Both the position numbers and the translations under genes were made by a program. This document shows, piece by piece, positions 40,986 through 48,506 of a stretch of DNA of 64,000 nt (within the stretch, counting starts at the first letter, position 1; every line of letters starts with the position of its first letter). This DNA is from Phycisphaerae bacterium. Lineage in GTDB: Bacteria; Planctomycetota; Phycisphaerae; UBA1845; Fen-1342. The notes under the pieces were generated by a model that was not told the origin of the DNA, did not search any database, and worked only from the letters and a program-made list of their open reading frames with translations. The stretch spans positions 62,001 to 126,000 of the forward strand of contig JAUIEC010000002.1 in NCBI GenBank assembly GCA_030428945.1, written 5' to 3'.

Positions 40986-41374
40986 CACTCTCACACGCTG
41001 ACCTGCGGCAGTTCACCGGCGACCTGGAGCGCTACCGCCACTCGCTGAGCCGGCGGGTGATCTACACGCCCGGCGTGCGCTTTGCCGCCCAACACGGCCA
41101 GGCATACTGGCTCATTGACGAGATTGCACTGTATCTCGGATCGCGGTCGGCGGGCCAGGCCGTCGCATCCGATCCCCGACTGGGATCGCTGCACTTCTGG
41201 ACGCTGACCGTCAACGAGGACCGTTCGGCTCAGCTGATGGCTCGAGCCGACAGCGGCGAAAAGCCGTTCCACACCGTCGAGATTCCGTTCACGGACTTCC
41301 CGCTGGACCAGATCGACATCTGGGCCGGCTTTGACGGCGAGCACTGGACGCTCTACCTGCCGTCTGAGCACTGA
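40982..41374 (+). CDS. DUF6876-family protein
   Basis: The 130-residue protein matches the DUF6876 pattern: L-R-Q-F-T-G-D-L-E-R-Y-R-H at the start, Y-T-P-G-V-R-F-A-A-Q-H-G-Q-A-Y-W-L-I-D-E-I-A in the middle and D-I-W-A-G-F-D-G-E-H-W-T-L-Y-L-P-S-E-H at the end. These proteins are common on plasmids and integrative elements and have no known role. A strong terminator follows. Confidence 0.82.
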   Translation: MTLSHADLRQFTGDLERYRHSLSRRVIYTPGVRFAAQHGQAYWLIDEIALYLGSRSAGQAVASDPRLGSLHFWTLTVNEDRSAQLMARADSGEKPFHTVEIPFTDFPLDQIDIWAGFDGEHWTLYLPSEH

Positions 41375-41381
41375 CGACGAG

Positions 41382-41411
41382 CGAGCCCGCCTCTCTGCCG
41401 AGGCGGGCTCG
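41382..41411 (+). terminator. Strong hairpin terminator
   Basis: CGAGCCCGCCTC (41382-41393) and GAGGCGGGCTCG (41400-41411) form a perfect 12 bp stem with a 6 nt loop, 8 bp after the DUF6876 stop. The sequence after it (TGATGTTG) is only weakly T-rich, but stem strength suggests termination. Confidence 0.72.
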
Positions 41412-41463
41412 TGATGTTGCGCGGCGAGTTCCCTGACCTCTCGGGCGTCCAGCGGGCTACGAC

Positions 41464-41712
41464 ATGTTCTCAGGGGGCATTCCAAAAGACTCTAACTTGA
41501 GTAACGCCTCCGGAAGGTGTGTCAGGTATGCTCATTCCGTCGCCTCTTGGGAGCAACACTTGACGCCAACTGCCGTTGACATGGGGCAAGTCGCCCTGAA
41601 CGCCTACTTGCCAGCCTGGCTGGCTGTCGCTGGTCTCGGACTTGGGGGATGCTGTATCGCCCGGCTGTGGCTGCGTCTTCGCCGTGCGTTTCGAGATCCA
41701 CGACCGTTCTGA
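41464..41712 (+). CDS. Possible small membrane protein
   Basis: The frame could encode 82 residues, or 43 from the internal ATG at 41581. It has one hydrophobic segment (Y-L-P-A-W-L-A-V-A-G-L-G-L-G-G-C-C) followed by a strongly basic tail, which is a common plan for small membrane proteins. There is no clear ribosome binding site and no known family, so this is tentative. Confidence 0.3.
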   Translation: MFSGGIPKDSNLSNASGRCVRYAHSVASWEQHLTPTAVDMGQVALNAYLPAWLAVAGLGLGGCCIARLWLRLRRAFRDPRPF

Positions 41713-41741
41713 AGAACACCGGGCCCATTGGGGAGTGTCAC

Positions 41742-41936
41742 TCAGCCATCGTCGCTGCCCCGGCGCACGTTATCTCTCAGGTCAACCTGCTCCTCATCCA
41801 GAACGGCATGGTAATGACAGTCGCAGACGTTGCAGATCCACGTTTCCGCCTGACTTCGGTCGCCGGGGCGCAACAGTGGCAGGCGAAGGCCGCACTCAAC
41901 GCATGTCGCGATCCGGCCCGCTCCAGGTTCTTCCAT
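41742..41936 (-). CDS. Small zinc-ribbon protein
   Basis: The 64-residue protein has two Cys pairs: C-V-E-C-G near residue 12, and C-N-V-C-D-C-H-Y near residue 35, the spacing of a zinc ribbon. It ends acidic (A-V-L-D-E-E). The ATG at 41936 has a GAGGGA box; the frame is open further upstream. Similar small ribbons occur in Planctomycetes. It may bind nucleic acid or a protein partner. Confidence 0.6.
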   Translation of the reverse strand: MEEPGAGRIATCVECGLRLPLLRPGDRSQAETWICNVCDCHYHAVLDEEQVDLRDNVRRGSDDG

Positions 41937-42339
41937 TGTCTGCCGCTCCCTCGATTGCCTCGAACGTGCATTCTCAAGGGACCGTTGTGCCGGTGCAACT
42001 TGGCCCGGCACCAAAACCCGAACGTGCCGGCAATTCGCCAAGGCGCGGACGTACCTTTCCGCACCTCAGCGACAGACTCGCGACCTGGACCAACAACCCC
42101 GTGCCGGGTTTGACTACCGCCAAACCACAGCCTGCCAAGTTGGTCCGCTACGGACGCCACTCACGACGCGCGGCGTCGGCATTTGACTGCCAACATCGCT
42201 CCCCGAAGAGTGGCCGGTTCGGGTGCCTTGCGGACGCATCCGAGAATGCCACGTATCCGGTTCACAGGACCTCCGCTCGGCGCGGCGACCTGTGACCTCT
42301 TTGCAACTGCCTGCCAGATAAAATGTGACAGACGTCTCC

Positions 42340-42356
42340 CCTAAGCACAGCTTAGG
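42340..42356. repeat. Perfect 7 bp palindrome
   Basis: CCTAAGC and GCTTAGG are perfect arms around ACA. It lies about 225 bp before the parA start and 70 bp before the partition-like repeats. It may be an operator. Confidence 0.45.
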
Positions 42357-42425
42357 TTGTCTTTCACCGTGCAAACTCGATCGGGTCAGTTGCATGACTG
42401 TGATACGTCGTGGCGCATCGTCGAA

Positions 42426-42459
42426 GAGTCGTGAAGTCGTAGGCACGATTCCACGACTC
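42426..42459. repeat. Candidate partition (parS) repeats
   Basis: GAGTCGTG (42426-42433) and CACGACTC (42452-42459) are perfect inverted arms, with an AGTCGTA copy between them. The 13-mer CGATTCCACGACT (42446-42458) is identical to one at 32413-32425. These are probable sites for the ribbon-helix-helix partner of ParA. Confidence 0.55.
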
Positions 42460-42581
42460 AGCGCCCGTTTGATTGTGCTGCCCCTGCTGGCTCCGTGCTA
42501 CCGAGGAAGTTTCGATTGACTTGCGTTCAGAAGTGTCGTACCGATGAAGAAAGTCGCAAAACCGTGTTCACGATTCTCAGC

Positions 42582-43217
42582 ATGTCCAAGGTCATCGCAA
42601 TACTGAATCAGAAGGGCGGCGTGGGAAAGACCACGCTCGCCGTCCACCTTGCTACCGCCTTCGCACGCGGTGGGCAAAGTGTACTGCTGCTCGATGCCGA
42701 CGCGCAGGGGAGTGCCCTCGACTGGGCCGCCGCGCGGCAGGGTGAGCCACTCTTCCCAGTGATCGGGCTTCCGAAAGCCTCAATCCACAAGGAGCTCCCG
42801 GCGCTCACCAGTAGCTACGACGCGGTCATCATCGACGGGCCACCGCGAGTCCATGACGTTGCGCGCTCTGCTATTATGGCGAGCGACCTCGTCTTGGTCC
42901 CCGTCCAGCCCTCGCCGTACGACGTGTGGGCCGCCAAAGAGATCATCGACTTGATGAATGAGGCGGCAGTGTTCAGACCGAGCACACAGATGGCATTCTT
43001 GGTCAATCGCAAGATTGTAAATACGGCGATCGGTCGTGATGTCGCCGAAGCTCTCTCGGAATACCCGCTGCCTTTGCTGAAGTCGGCGGTCTGTCAGCGA
43101 GTGGCTTTTGCCGAGAGTGCTGCCCAAGGTCTCACGGTTTTCGATCTCGATCCGGAGATGCTTGCTAGCCAGGAGGTGGATTTGCTTGCGACGGAAGTGC
43201 GAGAGCTTGTGGCATGA
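42582..43217 (+). CDS. parA: ParA partition ATPase
   Basis: The 211-residue protein is a small ParA of the type without an N-terminal helix-turn-helix. It has the deviant Walker A K-G-G-V-G-K-T-T near residue 11, the Walker A' L-L-L-D-A-D-A-Q-G-S and the Walker B V-I-I-D-G-P-P. The ATG at 42582 was chosen because the protein then begins exactly at the ATPase fold (M-S-K-V-I-A-I-L-N-Q-K). It drives plasmid segregation with the following partner, which it overlaps by 4 bp. Confidence 0.95.
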   Translation: MSKVIAILNQKGGVGKTTLAVHLATAFARGGQSVLLLDADAQGSALDWAAARQGEPLFPVIGLPKASIHKELPALTSSYDAVIIDGPPRVHDVARSAIMASDLVLVPVQPSPYDVWAAKEIIDLMNEAAVFRPSTQMAFLVNRKIVNTAIGRDVAEALSEYPLPLLKSAVCQRVAFAESAAQGLTVFDLDPEMLASQEVDLLATEVRELVA

Positions 43218-43444
43218 AGAAGGTTACCTTCGACGGAAAACGGCCGAGTTTGACCCCAGGGAGGACTGCTGATGATTGGGTGCAGAATCGCAGCCAGTCG
43301 GACAATGAGCCGACCAAGCGGTTCACGATTGACGTGCCTGCCCGCCTCCACAAACGAGTGAAGAGTCAGTGTGCCCTACAAGGCCTAGTCATGGCAGATG
43401 TAATCCGGGCGTTCCTACAGGATCGCTTCGGCGATCCAGGCTGA
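43214..43444 (+). CDS. ParG-like ribbon-helix-helix partner
   Basis: The 76-residue protein has a flexible basic N-terminus and a ribbon-helix-helix from about residue 34 (K-R-F-T-I-D-V-P-A-R-L-H-K-R-V-K-S-Q-C-A and M-A-D-V-I-R-A-F-L). This is the design of ParG-type centromere-binding proteins. It overlaps parA as ATGA and would bind the repeats upstream of parA. Confidence 0.85.
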   Translation: MKKVTFDGKRPSLTPGRTADDWVQNRSQSDNEPTKRFTIDVPARLHKRVKSQCALQGLVMADVIRAFLQDRFGDPG

Positions 43445-43499
43445 ACAATCAGTGCCGACCGGCAACGGCGTGTTGAGTTTCTCTGATTCCCGGGTATCA

Positions 43500-45695
43500 C
43501 TAACCCGGTTGCTTCCGAAGAGATTCTATTTCGGCACGATGGGTCATCAGCAAGGCTTCGACATAGCCCCCGTCGCCGCCATTGGTATTGACCAAGCGGA
43601 GTGCTAGGTCATTGAGCTCGATCGCGAGTTTGAGGTTCTTTTCTCGTTCGATGTCGAGTTTCGCAAGCTGGCAGTGGTGCCAGGATCGAGTGTCGAGAAA
43701 ATGCGGCTCACTGGAATCCTCGGACTCGGAGAGCGTTGTGGCGAGGCGCTGACGCTTGGGAACCGTCGCCTTGTCGTTCCGTTGGGCTAATGCGTAAAGC
43801 AGGTTGTTGGAGCAGTAGAGAATCATGTCAGCTTGCTCAGACAGATCCAACGCTTTGCTCGCAAACTTCTCGCCTTCGTGCAGTACGTCCACGCCGGGAT
43901 TGAGCTCAAGATCAATCCCATTATCATACGCTACAAGGAAGATCACAGAAACCTCGCGGGCCATCCTCGCATCGTCCGGCAGGTTTGCTTGCGAGCAATG
44001 CTCCTTGAATCTATTCGCAAATGCGAGGGCCCTGCGCAGATGCGAGGAGACGAATGGCTTCGTGAGATGATTACTCATCGACCATTGCCGGAGCGCGAAT
44101 ATATATGCCACAGAGAGCTCGCAGGCCTGGGAGGACCTCCGGTTGTTCGAAAGAAGGTGGAACCGGGCGTGGTCAACGTCGCAGCCCAATGCTTTGAGAC
44201 CTCGCTTGGCAGCATCGAGGGCTTGAGGCCACGCAGCGGCTAAGCCGCACAAGAACGCCATAAAAAGCCATTCGTCTGGGTCTGCGACTCGCTTGCTGTA
44301 CGTGCGGGCCTGGTGGAACTGTAGGTCCAGTTCCGCTACTTGTCCGTCAACTATCCGTCGGCCTAACTCACTCACGTGCTTCTGTAGCTGGCCCGACATG
44401 AAGCTGTATGTGTACCCGGCAAGTAAGCGTCTGGCTGGCACTATTGTATGTAGCGCTCTGTCGTAACTGAACTCGATCGAAACGGGTGGAAGGCTGTACC
44501 AGACGGCTGCTTGTGACTCCCGTAGTTGGGTTAGAGATCTTTCGGCTTCGCGCCGGAGGTCGTCACGGTGGTCACCCGGCGATATTACCCGCAGGACCTG
44601 CTGGACGCGATGCTCTACGCTGCCCTTTGAGCCGTCGCCGCGACTTGCGATCGATAGATTAGCCCACTCGATCAAGTTGGCTTGGAAATCTGACACGCGA
44701 TCGGAGACCCTTGCGAGCGCCTCGGCGAGCTGCCCGCGTGCTCCGTTTTCATCCGCCTGAGGCCGGAGTGACTGGATGGCCCTAAACAAGCGCCTGTGCG
44801 CGACAAACTCATCGCGGAGCTCAACCAAGGTGGCCAATGCGTTGTCGTCAACTGAACCGTGCGACGTTGCGTCGCCAAGATTATGCACCCTCACGAGGGA
44901 GACCTCGGGAGGTTGGAGTAAAGAGATGCCCCTCTTCGCAAATCGTCGGCTTGCGGATAACTCCCGCAGCGTGACCGCTCGGTACAGTTTTCGCGAATGG
45001 CTGATTAGGATAAAAAACTGATTCTTGGGCAGCGAGCGGTTTATCTCTTCCACCGAGCTCAGGACGTGCGCGTCAATCTGGTTGGCGAACTGCCGATTCG
45101 GGCTCGGCTCGACTTGATCAAGAAAATTTGCCCAAAGCCTGACTTGACCCTCATCAAGCGGGAGGGTTTCTGAGAGTTGTAGAACGGAGTGCGTCAAGAG
45201 TGAAATCGGCCCCTCTTCGATACTTCTTCGATAGTTAAGGAACTCGTCGCTCCGGCGGAATCTAATTGTCAGAAGCTTGTGGAGGAACCGCTTGACGAGA
45301 GTAACGGGCGACTCACGGTGCTCTATCCACGCTTGCTCCACAGCTCTCTCTTGTGCAAGCAAAGCGCTCTCTTGATCAATCAGCCTTCTCTTCCAGTTGT
45401 TGCGAACGACCTCAAGCTCGTTGATATAGAGCGGGTGAAGGTAGAGGGGCTTGGGTCCATATTGGAAGAGATAGAGGATTGCGATGTCGCGGATTGTCGG
45501 GAACTGCGAGGTAGCCACTCTGAGCGAGCTGGGCACCACGAGTTCGGTGAGGTCGCTTGTGTCGATCCCGTAGTGGAACGTAACTTCTGGCTCGCGGCGC
45601 GAAAGGATGGCGACCGATGCTACCGCATCGTATGCTTCGGCGATCGCGAGCAGAGGAGCCGCTTGCCTGAGCAAAGCTTCAACATGCGTTGACAT
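43500..45695 (-). CDS. Large helical protein of unknown function
   Basis: The 731-residue soluble protein is predicted almost wholly helical, with charged amphipathic helices and no membrane segment. The C-terminal 250 residues look like degenerate TPR units (P-Q-A-L-D-A-A-K-R-G-L-K-A-L-G and L-A-I-E-L-N-D-L-A-L-R-L-V). Near residue 235 there is a strand-like F-F-I-L-I-S-H. I found no catalytic motif. It starts 3 bp after the middle gene of the operon and is the last of three co-transcribed genes. A scaffold or sensor role is possible; this is inference. Confidence 0.7.
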   Translation of the reverse strand: MSTHVEALLRQAAPLLAIAEAYDAVASVAILSRREPEVTFHYGIDTSDLTELVVPSSLRVATSQFPTIRDIAILYLFQYGPKPLYLHPLYINELEVVRNNWKRRLIDQESALLAQERAVEQAWIEHRESPVTLVKRFLHKLLTIRFRRSDEFLNYRRSIEEGPISLLTHSVLQLSETLPLDEGQVRLWANFLDQVEPSPNRQFANQIDAHVLSSVEEINRSLPKNQFFILISHSRKLYRAVTLRELSASRRFAKRGISLLQPPEVSLVRVHNLGDATSHGSVDDNALATLVELRDEFVAHRRLFRAIQSLRPQADENGARGQLAEALARVSDRVSDFQANLIEWANLSIASRGDGSKGSVEHRVQQVLRVISPGDHRDDLRREAERSLTQLRESQAAVWYSLPPVSIEFSYDRALHTIVPARRLLAGYTYSFMSGQLQKHVSELGRRIVDGQVAELDLQFHQARTYSKRVADPDEWLFMAFLCGLAAAWPQALDAAKRGLKALGCDVDHARFHLLSNNRRSSQACELSVAYIFALRQWSMSNHLTKPFVSSHLRRALAFANRFKEHCSQANLPDDARMAREVSVIFLVAYDNGIDLELNPGVDVLHEGEKFASKALDLSEQADMILYCSNNLLYALAQRNDKATVPKRQRLATTLSESEDSSEPHFLDTRSWHHCQLAKLDIEREKNLKLAIELNDLALRLVNTNGGDGGYVEALLMTHRAEIESLRKQPG

Positions 45696-45698
45696 GGG

Positions 45699-46589
45699 TT
45701 ACTCAGTTCCAGTGTGTATTTTCAGTGGTGTCTTTTCGTATTCGTGCTGAGCATTCTCAACAGCGCGGCGTCTGGCCGTTTCGATCGCTTGGCGAGAGAC
45801 GGCCGGTCGCACACGGAGTCCAGAGCCTCCGGGCACGCTCAGTAGTAGGTCTTGGCGGTCCGCGGATCGATCTACCCGAATTCCGTGCTGGTCCAAGAAC
45901 CGCACTAGTTCGCCGGGCGCGTTGCCGTGTTCGCCGGTCTCGGCGAAAATCCACTCGTTCTCGTCGCTTGCAAGCGAACTGAAGAGCCTCTCCCAGCCTG
46001 ACCGGCAGGCGAGTAGGGCGGCAGGTGGGTAGGTGTCAAAGAGCTCGGAGACTAACAGTTCCCACGTTTTTGGGTGCGCGCTGAGGAGCCCAGGAATGGC
46101 TGCGAGTGCCTCTTCTGCGGAGATGCTCACGAGTGCTGTGTAGCAAACCGAATTGCACATGTTGCAGCGCATGTCACGGATCAAGAGGGAAGCGAGAGAC
46201 TCGCTTCGGTTCCACGAGAGTAGGCTTTGCCAGAGGATCACTTGAGCATGTCGCATGTAACCGACTTCTCGAAACTCGCGATGGAATAGGTCGGTGGCTA
46301 TCCAGCCGGAGACGTTGTCAGCGATGGTCGCGACGCCCATGTCAGCAGCTAGTTCCGCAACTCTCGGTAGGAGCGTAACCAGGTCTTCTCGGGTCGGGCG
46401 GCCTTGTGTGCGAGCCAAGTGCTCCACTGCATCGCGGAGGATTGCCTGCTCCGAGGGTTGGGCCTCCGTTTGGTACCAGTTCAGTAGATAGTCTACGGGG
46501 CCAGTTCGCGCAGGGGCGCTCTGTTGCCAGGCGTGTACCAGGAAGCCCCGAAGCCAGTCGCTAGCCTCCACGGTGTTGTCTGGTATCAT
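45699..46589 (-). CDS. Operon middle gene, unknown protein
   Basis: The 296-residue protein starts at ATG 46589, which overlaps the stop of the gene before it. It has a helical N-terminal half and a C-terminal half with R-F-L-D-Q-H-G-I-R-V, L-L-L-S-V-P-G-G-S-G-L-R-V strands. A short Cys-rich run (M-R-C-N-M-C-N-S-V-C) near residue 140 could bind metal or be structural. No family recognised. Overlaps on both sides show it works with its neighbours. Confidence 0.7.
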   Translation of the reverse strand: MIPDNTVEASDWLRGFLVHAWQQSAPARTGPVDYLLNWYQTEAQPSEQAILRDAVEHLARTQGRPTREDLVTLLPRVAELAADMGVATIADNVSGWIATDLFHREFREVGYMRHAQVILWQSLLSWNRSESLASLLIRDMRCNMCNSVCYTALVSISAEEALAAIPGLLSAHPKTWELLVSELFDTYPPAALLACRSGWERLFSSLASDENEWIFAETGEHGNAPGELVRFLDQHGIRVDRSADRQDLLLSVPGGSGLRVRPAVSRQAIETARRRAVENAQHEYEKTPLKIHTGTE

Positions 46590-47500
46590 GGGTTGTTTCC
46601 ATAGGCGGTCGCTAGTCTTGCCTTCGCTCTGGAGATCAGCACACTCGGGTCCTCCATGGGGGACTTTAGAGGTTTCCTTACGGTGCCTGCGATCTGTACC
46701 AGCGCTTCGCCGGAGTCGAGAGAGATACGCGGATGGACCGCCTCGGGAAGTCCACCGTCCTTGTGGGGATCGGAGGTTCTGCCACGGCCGATGGGCTCGT
46801 TTGGGTTTTCGGGCTTTATCGGACAAAACAAAACTTGAGGCAAGGAATCGATCGTTGTCGGTTCGAACAAGCCTTCCTTCGATCTGGCGGCCAGAGTGCT
46901 GGCAAGATGTACACAGCGGGATTCGAACTTCGAGTTGGAAACGCTCTCCCAATGTGCGGACCAATCGAGGCCCAGCGCATCGTAGCACTCGTCAGGCGAA
47001 AGATCCTTCAAGCGATCATGGATCGTGACCCAAGTCGCGCCGCCAGGAGGGCCGACGTCGACCGGGGACGAGTTCGCGCGCGATTGCTGTTGCCATATCT
47101 TCTTCCACAGCCTCTCCTCTTGGGCCGGATCCCTGCTGAGCAGCCGAAAGGCGAACGCGGAATATCGAAGGAAAGCCCGCCAGGCCACAAGTGAAGACCC
47201 GGCAGTCGAGGACTCTTCGTCTGGTGGGGCGACTCTTTGACCCTTGAATCGGAGGTTCTCAAATGGTGGAGACTGTTGGGCCATCGCCTCGATTGCCTCC
47301 GTGAGGGAGTAGGCTGGTCTTGCGCAGTCCTCGATTTGCTCAATGACCAAGTTCGCCACGCCGAGGAGGACCTCTATGTCCGCGCGAGTCGGCGGGGGGG
47401 CCTCGAGGTAGTTCAGGACGATTCGGGCTGAAGTGACAACAATCGTCCTTTCGTCTTGGCCTGTGCGGCACGCTCGTTGGACATCACTCAAGACGTTCAT
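46586..47500 (-). CDS. Operon first gene, unknown protein
   Basis: The 304-residue protein has a helical first half (I-V-L-N-Y-L-E-A and D-I-E-V-L-L-G-V-A-N-L-V-I-E-Q-I-E-D) and a less ordered second half. No known domain and no membrane segment were seen. It is the first gene of a three-gene operon with 4 bp and 3 bp junctions, and it is divergent from the small gene at 47673. A direct function cannot be assigned. Confidence 0.7.
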   Translation of the reverse strand: MNVLSDVQRACRTGQDERTIVVTSARIVLNYLEAPPPTRADIEVLLGVANLVIEQIEDCARPAYSLTEAIEAMAQQSPPFENLRFKGQRVAPPDEESSTAGSSLVAWRAFLRYSAFAFRLLSRDPAQEERLWKKIWQQQSRANSSPVDVGPPGGATWVTIHDRLKDLSPDECYDALGLDWSAHWESVSNSKFESRCVHLASTLAARSKEGLFEPTTIDSLPQVLFCPIKPENPNEPIGRGRTSDPHKDGGLPEAVHPRISLDSGEALVQIAGTVRKPLKSPMEDPSVLISRAKARLATAYGNNP

Positions 47501-47633
47501 CGACTCATCCTATGCACGAAGAAGGGTGCTATCCAGCGCCGCATGCCTGGCCTGCGAAAAGCTGGAGCACGTTCCTCAAGGTCTGGCCTGACAGTCCCGA
47601 TGACACTCACGGATGCCGTCGGACAAATCTTGG

Positions 47634-47662
47634 TTGACTCGCGGTGCGTAAGATCCTATACG
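47634..47662 (+). promoter_or_regulatory. Promoter of the small divergent gene
   Basis: TTGACT (47634-47639) and TATACG (47657-47662) are separated by exactly 17 bp, a good sigma-70 layout. Transcription should start about 7 bp later, only a few bases before the ATG at 47673, giving a very short leader. This supports the small gene as real. Confidence 0.65.
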
Positions 47663-47672
47663 AAAAGGTGTT

Positions 47673-48026
47673 ATGGAAAAGCCACGTCGTCTATCTGCCG
47701 GTTCTGCAGGCAAGCGCCAAGCTGCCTGTGATGCGGGGGAGTGGGCTGAAGATTGCTTGGGTTTCCGTGCATTATACGCGGATTCGGGAGCTCGGGATCT
47801 TGCGAATCCGAGCCGTAATCTGAGCGAAAGCCTGACGAGGCTGAACGCGATATTTGTAAGGCTGTTCATCCGAGGCGACCTGAGCGATGAGGATATCGAG
47901 TCAATTCGCGCGAAAGGGAGGCGTGCCAGGTCTTCGGACGGCATGGCGGCCATGATCATTGCACTGGTCGAAGTGTGCCCATCCGTCGTCTCTGAGGCTC
48001 CGCCGCGGGTGGGCCGGCACCGTTGA
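47673..48026 (+). CDS. Small divergent protein of unknown function
   Basis: The 117-residue protein has an AAAGG box and a good promoter just upstream. The first 30 residues are basic and Ala-rich; the middle is helical (L-S-E-S-L-T-R-L-N-A-I-F-V-R-L-F-I and L-S-D-E-D-I-E-S-I-R-A) and the end is basic. It resembles no family I know. Its position between the divergent three-gene operon and the methyltransferase would suit a regulator, but no helix-turn-helix is evident. Confidence 0.55.
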   Translation: MEKPRRLSAGSAGKRQAACDAGEWAEDCLGFRALYADSGARDLANPSRNLSESLTRLNAIFVRLFIRGDLSDEDIESIRAKGRRARSSDGMAAMIIALVEVCPSVVSEAPPRVGRHR

Positions 48027-48506
48027 GTGTACTTCTCCGCCCATTTTAGATGTGCCGTTTCGAAGGCTCGGCGATGCGATGGCGCTGCATAGACACCGTC
48101 AGTCGCAGATCACGCGATCCAATGCTCGGTCTGAACGAAGGGGCTGGCAGGAGAGCCTGCCGGCGCGGACGCTCAGTGTTGAGCCCTCGCTTCGTGGGTT
48201 GGCCGAGGCTTGGTGGCGATTGGCTCTGATCGGCCCAAGCGTGCGCCGCATTTGGTCAAACCTGCCGCCCAAAACCGTTCTCCGTTCCATCGCCTTCCGT
48301 ACGCCCGACCATTCCAGTGGCGGAAGAGCGGATGAGACCACTCCCGCGCGGTCGGTCAGCACCGAGCGCATGCGCCCGCGGCACGAAACCGCTACAGACT
48401 CGCGCAGGTTTACGGCTCGCTGCGGTGAAGCGGCCGCGCAGGTGACTCAACCTCGCGCCGCATCAAGATTGACAGCAGCGGAGGGCACCGATCAAATGAC
48501 GTCAAT
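48027..48506. other. Gap before the methyltransferase
   Basis: This 480 bp stretch shows no gene with real features. Near its end a four-codon frame (ATG at 48496) sits behind a GGAGGG box and runs into the GTG start of the methyltransferase gene, so initiation here may be complex. Confidence 0.4.

Larger units (their letters stand above)
41937..42581. other. Region upstream of parA, partition-site candidate
   Basis: This stretch of about 645 bp has no credible protein gene. It holds a perfect palindrome at 42340-42356 (CCTAAGC-ACA-GCTTAGG) and a cluster of AGTCGTG/CACGACT sequences at 42426-42459 directly before parA. This is where partition operons keep their centromere. Confidence 0.5.

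Noticed and set aside
30783-41411. Integron attC sites as an explanation of the hairpins and the 77 bp repeat
   Set aside because: The hairpins lack the paired core sites expected of attC and no integron integrase is present; the only tyrosine recombinase is of the phage/element type.
42114-42446. A 110-residue minus-strand frame upstream of parA
   Set aside because: No motif, poor composition and overlap with the partition-site repeats.
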